From assembly GCA_934402055.1 (NCBI GenBank), contig CAKRTC010000008.1, forward strand, positions 3,640 through 67,639: DNA of 64,000 nt, written 5' to 3'. The notes below the pieces were generated by a model. That model saw only the letters and a program-made list of their open reading frames with translations, was not told where the DNA came from and searched no databases. The translations under genes and the position numbers were made by a program. The DNA is from an uncultured Lachnospiraceae bacterium. GTDB taxonomy: Bacteria > Bacillota > Clostridia > Lachnospirales > Lachnospiraceae. Shown here piece after piece: positions 8,556 through 17,291 of the stretch (position 1 is the first letter of the stretch; each line of letters begins with the position of its first letter).

Positions 8556-10433
8556 TCAGTCAAGCTCAGCCTTACCTGTATACAGTTCGTAATATCTGCC
8601 CTTAAGCTCAAGCAGCTCATCATGAGTGCCTCGTTCTATTATCTCACCGTTTTCAAGCACCATTATCGCATTGGCATCCCTTACGGTAGAGAGTCTGTGT
8701 GCAATAACAAAGGTGGTGCGGCTTGACATCAGTCTGTCCATCCCCTTCTCTATCAGTTTCTCTGTACGGGTATCTACCGATGAGGTCGCTTCGTCGAGAA
8801 TGAGTATAGGTGCCTTTGAAACCGCTGCCCTCGCTATATTGAGGAGCTGTCTCTGTCCCTGTGAGAGATTGCTTCCGTCTGCATCAATGACTGTATTGTA
8901 TCCGTGCGGCATATGTCTTATAAATGTATCCGCCGAAGCCGTCTTTGCCGCCTCTATTACCTCCTCATCACTTGCATCAAGTCTGCCGTAACGGATATTC
9001 TCCATTATCGTTCCGCTGAACAGATGTGATTCCTGCAATACCATGGTTATGTTGCGTCTTAGCTCCTTAAGGCGGAAATCCTTGATATCTCTGCCGTCTA
9101 TGGTGATATTGCCTTCATTTATATCATAGAATCTCGGAAGCAGATTCATGACCGTGGTTTTTCCCGCTCCCGTCGATCCTACAAAGGCTATCTTCTGTCC
9201 CGGATGTGCATATACATTTACATGCTTAAGTATGGTCTTGCCCTCAACATATCCGAAGCTTACATCATTCATGACAACGTCGCCTCGGACAAGCTCAGAC
9301 TCATATGCATTTTCCACATCATCAGGCTCCGGCTGTTCATCCATGACTGCAAATACTCTCTCTGCTCCCGCAAGTGCCGAAAATACGCTTGAAACAGTCA
9401 TTGATATCTCGTTGATAGGTCTGTTGAACATCCTCGAATAGTTGAGGAAAACAGTCATGCCTCCTATATCGAGGCCTCTGAATACGCAGAGCAGTCCTCC
9501 GACTGCTGCCGTGAGAGTATAATTGATCTGCGTCGAGCAGTTCATGACGGGTCCCATCAGTCCGGAGAATACCTGCGCCTTCATCTGGTTTTTGCAAAGC
9601 TCTTCATTCAATATGCCGAATTCCTCGTCACATATCTTTTCATGGTTAAAGACCTTGACAACCTTCTGACCGGTAACATTTTCCTCGATATATCCGTTCA
9701 AGGCTCCGAGTGCCGCCTGCTGGCTTGAGAAGTATTTGCTTGAAGCTCCTGCTATACGTCTTGCGGCAGCAAGCATGAACGGAACTACGACTACCGTAAC
9801 CACCGTAAGTATCACATTGGTATAGAGCATGAGTGCCAGTGTTCCTATGATGGTAAGTCCGGCGGTAAAAAGAGAGATAAGTGTCGAGGACAGCATATTG
9901 CCGATATTATCTATATCATTGGTATAGCGGCTCATCAGATCTCCCCTTGTATTGGTATCATAAAACCTTACCGGTAAAGTCTCCATGTGAGCAAAGAGAT
10001 CTTCTCTCATACGCTTAAGGCTGTTCTGTCCGACCTTGATAAGCAATCTTGACTGGCAGTATGTGCCCAATATTCCTATCAGATAGACAGCTGCCATTAC
10101 CGCAAGTGCCATAAACAATCCGGATACGCTGCCCTTGGATCCGTCCTCGGGTACGATATAGGTATTGATTATAGGTCTGAGCATATACGAAGTGGCAAGC
10201 TGTGCTCCGGTTGCCGCTATCACGCACAGCACTGCCGCTATAAGACGGTATTTTTCCGCAGCGACATATGCAGCAAGTCTCTTTATCGTCTTCTTATATT
10301 CCTTAGGCTTTCCACCCGGTCCCTTCATACCTCTGCCGTGGCCTCCCGGTCCTCCGTGTCTGCCTTTTCCGGAGGCCGCAACCAGCTTACCGTATCTGCG
10401 TTTGAGGGATTCCTTCATTTCTTCATGTGTCAT
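8556..10433 (-). CDS. ABC exporter half-transporter, subunit with intact catalytic site
   Basis: A 625-residue fusion of six membrane helices and an ATPase domain. Walker A GSTGAGKTT, Walker B ILILDEATSSVD with the catalytic Glu, and the switch His in IAHRLST are intact, but the signature reads LSQGQ instead of LSGGQ. A Gly/Lys/Arg-rich cytoplasmic tail (residues 20-50) precedes the first helix. Its start overlaps the stop of the upstream partner by 4 bases (ATGA), so the two are coupled. The motif pattern fits the canonical-ATPase half of a BmrCD/TmrAB-like heterodimer that exports drugs, lipids or peptides; the cargo is unknown. Confidence 0.92.
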   Translation of the reverse strand: MTHEEMKESLKRRYGKLVAASGKGRHGGPGGHGRGMKGPGGKPKEYKKTIKRLAAYVAAEKYRLIAAVLCVIAATGAQLATSYMLRPIINTYIVPEDGSKGSVSGLFMALAVMAAVYLIGILGTYCQSRLLIKVGQNSLKRMREDLFAHMETLPVRFYDTNTRGDLMSRYTNDIDNIGNMLSSTLISLFTAGLTIIGTLALMLYTNVILTVVTVVVVPFMLAAARRIAGASSKYFSSQQAALGALNGYIEENVTGQKVVKVFNHEKICDEEFGILNEELCKNQMKAQVFSGLMGPVMNCSTQINYTLTAAVGGLLCVFRGLDIGGMTVFLNYSRMFNRPINEISMTVSSVFSALAGAERVFAVMDEQPEPDDVENAYESELVRGDVVMNDVSFGYVEGKTILKHVNVYAHPGQKIAFVGSTGAGKTTVMNLLPRFYDINEGNITIDGRDIKDFRLKELRRNITMVLQESHLFSGTIMENIRYGRLDASDEEVIEAAKTASADTFIRHMPHGYNTVIDADGSNLSQGQRQLLNIARAAVSKAPILILDEATSSVDTRTEKLIEKGMDRLMSSRTTFVIAHRLSTVRDANAIMVLENGEIIERGTHDELLELKGRYYELYTGKAELD

Positions 10434-12187
10434 GCCGAACGTCCCTCCTTTTCTTTTTCATTCTGACTGTAATATATCTCCTTATACACCTCCGAGCGTT
10501 CGATAAGCTCTTCATGAGTGCCTATGTCACTTATGCATCCGTCATCCATAACTATGATCCTGTCCGCATTTTTGACTGAGCCTATCCTCTGGGAAATGAT
10601 CAGCTTGGTGGTATCCTTAAGCTCAGTTGCAAAGGCCTCATTGATCCTTTTCTCGGTAGCAGTATCCACTGCCGAGGTAGAATCATCCAGTATCAATATC
10701 TTAGGCTTCTTAAGCAAGGCTCTTGCAATGCAAAGTCTCTGCTTCTGTCCGCCTGACAGATTGGATCCGCCCTGCTTGACCATCCTGTCATATTTTTCCG
10801 GGAAGGTGCTTACGAAGCTGTCTGCCTGTGCATACTCGGAAAACTTAAGTATCTCCTCGTCTGAGGCATTTTCATTGCCCCACCTGAGGTTTTCTGCCAC
10901 TGTGCCAGAGAAAAGTGAGTTGTATTGTAGTACCATACCCACTCCCTCTCTGAGATTATATATAGAATAATCCCTGACATTAACTCCGTCTACAAGTACC
11001 TCACCCTTGGTAACATCATAGAGTCTCGGTATAAGCTGCACCATAGAAGTCTTGCCGCAGCCTGTGGAACCGAGTATGCCTATAGTCTCGCCCGGAGCCA
11101 CACTGAAGGATATGTCCTTAAGTATCTCGGTATCATTATCCGAATCATCATCTCCGTCATCATAGGCAAAATAGACATGCTTAAATTCTATGCTTCCGCG
11201 CTCTACCTTTTTATCCTTATTTCTGCTGTGCTCATCCGTAATGCTCGGCTCAAAGTCGATAACATCTCCTATACGTTTGAAGGAAGCCATTGCTCTCGAG
11301 GACTGAAGTATGACCATAGCAAGCATCATGAGCGACATAAGTATCTGAGTCACATATGTTATAAAGGCTGTAAGCTCTCCGACCTGCATATTGCCGGATA
11401 TGATCTGATTGCCTCCGAACCAGACTACAGCAATAGCTGCTGCATTCATGAAGAAGGTCATGACAGGCTGTATGAAGATGACTACATTCATGGCATCAAG
11501 CGTTCTGTCACGCATAGAGCCGTTTAAGGCATCGAATTTGTCCTTTTCATGATCCTCACGTACAAAGGATTTGACTACTCTGATATTGGTAAGTGTCTCC
11601 TGTATTCCGTTATTGAGATTATCAAGAGCCGTCTGCATGCGCTCGAATCTCGGATATGCCATCTTCATTATTACAAATATGGATATGCCAAGCAGTGGAA
11701 TAACTATAAGCAATATAAATGCGAGACTCTTGTTAACACTGAGCGCCATGATACATCCGCCGATAAGCATAGCCGGAGATCTTAATGCCATCTTGAGCAT
11801 GGTTATAATAAGCTGCTGTATCTGCTGGATATCATTGGTAAGTCTGGTAACAAGAGAGCCTGTGGAAAACTTATCTATGTCTCCGAAGGAAAATCTCTGT
11901 ATCTTGAAAAACAGCTCTTTTCTAAGATCTGCCGAGGAACATACCGACGCTTTGACAGCAAAATAGTTTCCGAGTGTTCCTCCTATGATCATGACAAGAC
12001 AGGCTCCCAACATAACAGCTGCTATCTTCAATATATATTGCCAGTCATGATTGGCTACGCCGTTATCGATGATCATCGACATAAGCTTAGGCAGCCATAC
12101 TTCGCCGAATACCTCGGTCAGCATCATAAGCGGCCCGAAAATAAAGTAAGGCGCATATGGCTTGATAAATTTAATATATCGTTTCAT
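10430..12187 (-). CDS. ABC exporter half-transporter, subunit with degenerate ATP site
   Basis: A 585-residue transmembrane-plus-ATPase protein. Walker A GSTGCGKTS and signature LSGGQKQ are normal, but Walker B is ILILDDSTSAVD (Asp for the catalytic Glu) and the switch His is Gln (ISQRIGS). With the LSQGQ signature of the partner this forms one inactive ATP site, as known for heterodimeric exporters. I start it at the ATG at 12187 (MKRYIKF), which has GGAG 6 bases upstream; the longer frame to 12217 lacks one. Confidence 0.92.
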   Translation of the reverse strand: MKRYIKFIKPYAPYFIFGPLMMLTEVFGEVWLPKLMSMIIDNGVANHDWQYILKIAAVMLGACLVMIIGGTLGNYFAVKASVCSSADLRKELFFKIQRFSFGDIDKFSTGSLVTRLTNDIQQIQQLIITMLKMALRSPAMLIGGCIMALSVNKSLAFILLIVIPLLGISIFVIMKMAYPRFERMQTALDNLNNGIQETLTNIRVVKSFVREDHEKDKFDALNGSMRDRTLDAMNVVIFIQPVMTFFMNAAAIAVVWFGGNQIISGNMQVGELTAFITYVTQILMSLMMLAMVILQSSRAMASFKRIGDVIDFEPSITDEHSRNKDKKVERGSIEFKHVYFAYDDGDDDSDNDTEILKDISFSVAPGETIGILGSTGCGKTSMVQLIPRLYDVTKGEVLVDGVNVRDYSIYNLREGVGMVLQYNSLFSGTVAENLRWGNENASDEEILKFSEYAQADSFVSTFPEKYDRMVKQGGSNLSGGQKQRLCIARALLKKPKILILDDSTSAVDTATEKRINEAFATELKDTTKLIISQRIGSVKNADRIIVMDDGCISDIGTHEELIERSEVYKEIYYSQNEKEKEGRSA

Positions 12188-12413
12188 TAATACTCCTTTT
12201 ATCTTAAATATATGCATGACAGTATCGTATATATCGACACCAAGTTTTATGATGATAAATGTATTTTATGAATATTGAGTGAACTTGGCAATCGTACAGA
12301 AGCCGTGTGTAAAATATTTTTATACAGTTCTTTCACAATAATCATTGATATCACGGAGTGCAAAAGATACTATTGTAAACATATACATAACAAACCGATC
12401 GGAGGTTGATACA

Positions 12414-12809
12414 ATGACTTTAGGACATGTAGCTGTATTTACAAAGGATATGGATAAATCCATCAAATTTTATGAGACTCTCGGCGGCAAGCAGGGGCTC
12501 AGAAGTGTATTGGACTTAGGCGAAGGCAGATCCAAGGATCTTGCTCATATGGTTTTTGACGGCGAAGCTACCGTTGAGCTTGTATGCCCGAGTCATGAGG
12601 ATATGTTCATTACCGAAACCGGCGTATGTGAGCATTTTTGCTTCAATGTGGATAATGTAGACGAGACCGTTAAGGAGCTTAAGGCAAAGGGCATCGACAG
12701 CTTCGTGACCGAAGAGCCTACCAATGCCGATATTTTCGGAGGCATCCGCATAATCTTCCTTACCGGACCTAACGGTGAGCTTATCGAGCTGTTCCAGGAT
12801 CATCAGTAA
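12414..12809 (+). CDS. VOC-family (glyoxalase/dioxygenase fold) protein
   Basis: A 131-residue protein of the vicinal-oxygen-chelate superfamily. Both beta-alpha-beta modules are visible: LGHVAVFTKDMDKSIKFYETLG and HFCFNVDNVDETVKELKAKG. Possible metal ligands are His5, the Glu of ATVELVCP, the His of CEHFCFN and the Glu near the end (GELIELFQ). The family includes glyoxalase I, fosfomycin resistance proteins and dioxygenases; nothing here says which. The start at 12414 has GGAGG 8 bases upstream. It stands alone on the plus strand. Confidence 0.85.
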   Translation: MTLGHVAVFTKDMDKSIKFYETLGGKQGLRSVLDLGEGRSKDLAHMVFDGEATVELVCPSHEDMFITETGVCEHFCFNVDNVDETVKELKAKGIDSFVTEEPTNADIFGGIRIIFLTGPNGELIELFQDHQ

Positions 12810-12813
12810 TATA

Positions 12814-12905
12814 AAAATGTGCCTTGGCACGTTATCTCGCCGAGCAAAGTCGCTTACAACTTTTTTCACTTTCACGCTGATGTGCATCACTCGGAACATT
12901 TTTTA
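12814..12905 (+). repeat. Dispersed intergenic repeat, copy A
   Basis: This copy shares with 23467-23560 and 36958-37050 the pattern AATGT-NN-CTTGGCA, then GCCGAG, CGCTT-C, a T/C-rich run and TTTCACG-GTG. In this copy AAAAATGT at the left and ACATTTTT at the right pair as terminal inverted repeats, with GTGCC-TT-GGCAC and CCGAG/CTCGG inside. No ORF. Confidence 0.55.
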
Positions 12906-12950
12906 TTTTCATAAGATGCTATTTTCTACGAAAACTAATATATAAGAATT

Positions 12951-12995
12951 GGGCAGAATCCTTATCAATCAAGGGTTCTGCCCTGTTTTATTATT
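12951..12995 (+). terminator. Terminator at the left edge of the restriction island
   Basis: GGGCAGAA (12951-12958) pairs with TTCTGCCC (12976-12983), followed by TGTTTTATT. It is the last strong signal before the truncated methylase. The stretch 12810-13139 holds this hairpin and repeat copy A, and no gene that I can support. Confidence 0.75.
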
Positions 12996-13139
12996 GTTTA
13001 TTTGTCGCTGAAATCCAAAAATAAACATTCAATGATACTCAATAAAACTTTTGCCTGTTCGAATTGTTCATGTACGCTATTTATGGCATACTGATAAATA
13101 ATATTTTGTACCAAAGCAAAAAGAAAGTGATGAGAAATA

Positions 13140-14339
13140 ATGTTAGACACAGAACAAAGAATCGCAGCAAAAACTTTTGCAGACGAATGGAAAAACAAAG
13201 GATTTGAAAAAGGTGAAAGTCAGTCATTTTGGCTTTCCTTGCTTCATAATGTATTGGGCGTTGAACACCCGGAAAAATTTATCACTTTTGAAGAACAGGT
13301 ACATCTTGACCACACAAGTTTTATTGATGGATATATTCCTGAAACAAAAATTCTGATTGAACAAAAAGGACTTAACAAGGATCTGAATAAACCCATTAAA
13401 CAGTCAGATGGAACACTTTTAACCCCATTTCAGCAGGCAAAACGGTATATAACTGAACTCCCCCTGTCGCAGCACCCGCGTTGGGTTGTGACTTGTAATT
13501 TTGCGGAATTTTATATCTATGATATGGAGCGCCCCGGCGGTGAACCTGAAAAGATAAAACTTGCGGACTTAGAAAAAGAGTATTACCGACTTTCTTTCCT
13601 GACGGATACCGGAAATGTTCATCTGCATCGTGAAATGGAAGTATCAATGCAAGCCGGAAAGATTGTCGGCTTGCTTTATGATGCCTTGCAAAAACAGTAT
13701 GCGGATCCAACAAATGAAAAGACAATGAAAGATTTGAATGTTCTTTGCGTTCGTCTTGTATTCTGCCTTTACGCAGAAGATGCAGGTGTATTCGGCAGGC
13801 GCGAAATGTTCCATGATTACCTGTCAGAATATAACATCCATCAAATGCGCAAGGCACTGATTGAATTATTCAGGGTATTAGACCAAAAGCCGGAAGAACG
13901 CGACCCATACTTAAAAGACGATTCGCCCCGGCTTGCTGAATTTCCGTATGTAAACGGCGGGCTGTTCTCTGATGAATCAATAGAAATTCCGCCTTTTACA
14001 GATGAAATAAAGGACCTGCTTCTTGTAAGGGCAAGTGAAAATTTTGACTGGTCAGAAATTTCTCCGACTATATTCGGTGCGGTCTTTGAAAGCACCTTAA
14101 ATCCGGAAACCCGTCGTAAAGGTGGAATGCATTATACATCCGTTGAAAACATTCATAAAGTTATAGACCCGCTATTCCTTGATGATTTAAAAAAAGAGCT
14201 TGCCGGAATTGAAAATATATCTGTTATAAAGAACCGAGAACAAAAGCTTCATGATTTTCAGGACAAACTTGCGTCATTAAAATTTTTAGAAATAACAAGA
14301 CCAATTTTGATACAAAGGAATATACGAAAAACCGCATAG
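13140..14339 (+). pseudogene. MmeI-like type IIG restriction-methylase, truncated at the SAM motif
   Basis: The first 380 residues match the N-terminus of MmeI-type fused restriction-modification enzymes: the nuclease-like segment with EEQVHLDHTSFIDGYIP and IEQKG (a D...ExK arrangement, residues 55-82), the helical spacer, then FDWSEISPTIFGAVFE and the GGMHYTS motif. In intact members the text then reads KF(F/L)DPACGSGNFL, the SAM-binding motif I. Here the frame reads SLKFLEITRP and stops 17 residues later. The break falls near 14285. The whole methyltransferase and recognition domains are gone, so the enzyme cannot methylate. The ATG at 13140 has only a weak ribosome binding site. Confidence 0.8.
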
Positions 14340-14453
14340 AATAAGGCTTTTTGACCCTTGCAATCATGTAGCAGAGGCATGAAGTTTTATTTTTATGCCA
14401 TAAAACAGGTAGTCACACTTTTTTCTGGTGCATACAATTTACGAACATACAAT

Positions 14454-14487
14454 AAAATCCACGAACTAAAAAGCGTTCGTGGATTTT
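14454..14487. terminator. Bidirectional terminator after the res gene
   Basis: A perfect 13-base stem, AAAATCCACGAAC with GTTCGTGGATTTT, around an 8-base loop. A/T runs on both sides let it work for the minus-strand restriction operon and for anything crossing from the methylase remnant. Confidence 0.85.
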
Positions 14488-14513
14488 ATAAATATTGCCA
14501 TCGTGCTGGATGT

Positions 14514-17291
14514 TTAGTCTGTAGCAATCTCCATCTGCTTATACTCAACGCGGTTTTTGACCAGATAGCCGAAGCTGGAATTGATACGTACCTCATCGTG
14601 AGAGAGAAGCACATACTGCCACGACTTGCCACCGTTTTCAGCATTCCAGTCAGTGACAGCTTGACAGAACACCTTGGCAGCCTTGGCTTTCTGAATGACA
14701 GGTTCGCTGGTCAATTCGTTGTTTGCCTTGGTTTCAACCATATAAATCATATCTGCCGTTTCAACAATAAAGTCCGGCTCATATCGGTTAATCCCGCCTG
14801 GACCACAGTAGATATCGAACTGCTTTGCAGAAGGTCTCATCCATTTCAGTACGGATTTATCATTTTCGAGTACTATAGCAAAATCACGCTCTGTTCCGCT
14901 GTCAAATTTGTATAAGGTGTGGCACGCTTTGGTAAAGCCATTGAACACCTTACTGCGGACTTCACCGGCAGGAATATTCGCTCTTAAATCATATATTTCA
15001 TCGGACTTAAATTTGCCACCGAAGCCTGTTTCAATGCGTGAGAATGGACGCATTTTTGATGCTCGGAAATTGATTTCCTCATGATAGAAATGCTCATTCA
15101 TTTGATTGTAAATGATATCAGCAATGGTCTTCTGACGGTCACGCATAACTTTCTCAGCTTCTTCATCTGTGAGATAAGACAGGAAGTGCTGCTTAGCCTC
15201 ATTGACCAGAGAATAAATCAGGTCAGCACAAGATGAATAATCTACATTGTCGTGAACAATAATGTGACGGACGATTTCATTCTCTGCAGTATCGACCTTT
15301 GCCATTGCGGAATGGTCGGATTCCATTTCGAAGGTCTTACCACCTTCCTGCAATTCTGTTCCAAGTAGTGTATCATCGGAAGGATGCCAATTCATGCTAC
15401 TTGTGTTAAGCGAGAATTCTGTAAATCCCTGCTTTACCTCAGTAAAAGGCTGTACAACTGTTTGTGGGATAGGAATAACCCTGTCGGTCAGTTCCTGCAC
15501 GCAGGTTTCGATGGCCTTTTCAACAACACTCTCAAGGTCTTCTGTTTTCAATCCCATTTCCGGGAACTGACGGATCGTTTCATTGATAACTGTCTTCTTT
15601 ACGAAGTTACGGGATTCTTCATCATGTACCGCATCGAATGTTTTAACCTGCTTGCTTAAATCCATAACGGACTTGGATGCATAATGAGCAACAAATTTTG
15701 CAACTTCCTGCACCTTTTCCTGAGATTTTTCCTCACTGCCGTATTTGGCAGTTTCTTCTTTAAGAATGAAAGATAGTTGTTCGGTAAAGCTGTAATCTGT
15801 GGTAGCAACTTCATATGCAGATGGAAGTTCTACAGTTTCACGTTGTTCGTTATTATGCTCGATTTCTGAATCGTTGATATAATAGACCTTGCGTACCAGA
15901 GATTCTGGATCGTTGGCAATGTTGATGATTGCCTCATATTTATCATGGCTGACAATCGAAAGGCGATCCACCTCTTCTACGCCAGTTCTTTCACCGTAAG
16001 GAAGACGCAGACCTCGTCCGATGGTCTGCTCTGTCAGAGTCTCGGATGCAGACGCACGAAGCGGAATAATCGTATAAAGGTTGGTGACATCCCATCCTTC
16101 TTTCAGCATATTTACATGGATAACAATTTCAACCTTGTTATCCGGCTTTTCCAGAGCAAGCAGACGCTGAATATTTTCATCCTTTTCCGATTTTTTCTGA
16201 TCTGAGTTGATTTCCATAACTTTGTCGGCATAATAACCGTTAAAGAAATCTTTGGATTTTATATATTCCATCAGTGCTTTAGAGTGATCGGTGTCTCTTG
16301 CTACAACAAGTACAAACGGCTTGACGATAGGCTTGTCGTTACTACGGGCATAGACTTCGAGATGACTCTTTGTTTCTTCGTGGATACGCAGACCATCATT
16401 TAATTTCTCATGGTCGAGTTGATCCGGAGAATATTCTTCAGGACGGAAGTCCTTACGGGTGAATACGGCAGGAACTTTTACATAACGTTCATCCTTCAGC
16501 GCATGAGCCAGACTATATTCATAAACCACATTTTTGAATTGAACAGCCTTGGCACCTTTCTGAATTTGAGGAGTGGCAGTGAGTTCCACGCCAAGAATAG
16601 GCTTGAGGTCGTTAATAACATCAAAGCTCTTATCAGCATGATAATGATGGCTCTCATCCATGAAAATACACAGATCCGGCAACGACTGTAAATATTCAAA
16701 ATATGAAGTTCCAAGCACCTCATTCAAGCGTTTGATACGTGCCGGCTCACCGTTCTTTCCCTTGCTTTCGGCATTCAGTTTGGAGATGTTGAATACGTTG
16801 ATTACGACATCATTCACACCAAATGTACCCTGTCGAAAATCAGCATAGTTATCGCCATCAATGATTCTTGGCGGTTTGGCAAAGAGATCGAGACCTTTAA
16901 ATACATACTTGGGGTTTGATGTATTGCCAAGGTCTGCTTTCAGTTTATCGTAGATTGTCAAATTGGGTGCCATGACGAAAAAGTTTTTGATTCCTTTTTC
17001 ATAACGCAGGTAAGCAATGCAAGCACCCATCAATCTTGTTTTGCCGATACCGGTTGCCAACGCAAAGCAGAAAGATGGGAAATCTCTCTCAAAGCTGCTG
17101 AGCGTAGGGCAAAGAGCGTGGACGGCTTCCAGTTCCGTATCAAGATCCGGTTCTTTGGAAAATGTCAGAATATCACAGAGCCTTGCAAAAATCTCAAGGC
17201 TTTCTCGCTGCGGCTGACGAAGAGCAAGGACATTTTCAATGTACTTGGAATGGTAAGTATAGAATTTTTCAGTGAAAGACTCCCTTAGCAT
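14514..17291 (-). CDS. Type III-like restriction enzyme Res subunit (helicase-nuclease)
   Basis: A 925-residue protein. Superfamily 2 helicase motifs are clear: Walker A ATGIGKTR (about 78-85), DEAD-type box IFMDESHHYHAD, and motif VI QTIGRGLRLPYG. Near the C-terminus YEPDFIVETADMIYMVETKA gives a PD-(D/E)xK nuclease core (Pro-Asp ... Glu-Thr-Lys). This is the architecture of type III Res, which translocates or slides on DNA and cleaves with Mod. The ATG at 17291 is preferred because GGGAGGAGG precedes it by 7 bases; it overlaps the mod stop codon by 7 bases, so translation is likely coupled. No frameshift is seen. Confidence 0.9.
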   Translation of the reverse strand: MLRESFTEKFYTYHSKYIENVLALRQPQRESLEIFARLCDILTFSKEPDLDTELEAVHALCPTLSSFERDFPSFCFALATGIGKTRLMGACIAYLRYEKGIKNFFVMAPNLTIYDKLKADLGNTSNPKYVFKGLDLFAKPPRIIDGDNYADFRQGTFGVNDVVINVFNISKLNAESKGKNGEPARIKRLNEVLGTSYFEYLQSLPDLCIFMDESHHYHADKSFDVINDLKPILGVELTATPQIQKGAKAVQFKNVVYEYSLAHALKDERYVKVPAVFTRKDFRPEEYSPDQLDHEKLNDGLRIHEETKSHLEVYARSNDKPIVKPFVLVVARDTDHSKALMEYIKSKDFFNGYYADKVMEINSDQKKSEKDENIQRLLALEKPDNKVEIVIHVNMLKEGWDVTNLYTIIPLRASASETLTEQTIGRGLRLPYGERTGVEEVDRLSIVSHDKYEAIINIANDPESLVRKVYYINDSEIEHNNEQRETVELPSAYEVATTDYSFTEQLSFILKEETAKYGSEEKSQEKVQEVAKFVAHYASKSVMDLSKQVKTFDAVHDEESRNFVKKTVINETIRQFPEMGLKTEDLESVVEKAIETCVQELTDRVIPIPQTVVQPFTEVKQGFTEFSLNTSSMNWHPSDDTLLGTELQEGGKTFEMESDHSAMAKVDTAENEIVRHIIVHDNVDYSSCADLIYSLVNEAKQHFLSYLTDEEAEKVMRDRQKTIADIIYNQMNEHFYHEEINFRASKMRPFSRIETGFGGKFKSDEIYDLRANIPAGEVRSKVFNGFTKACHTLYKFDSGTERDFAIVLENDKSVLKWMRPSAKQFDIYCGPGGINRYEPDFIVETADMIYMVETKANNELTSEPVIQKAKAAKVFCQAVTDWNAENGGKSWQYVLLSHDEVRINSSFGYLVKNRVEYKQMEIATD

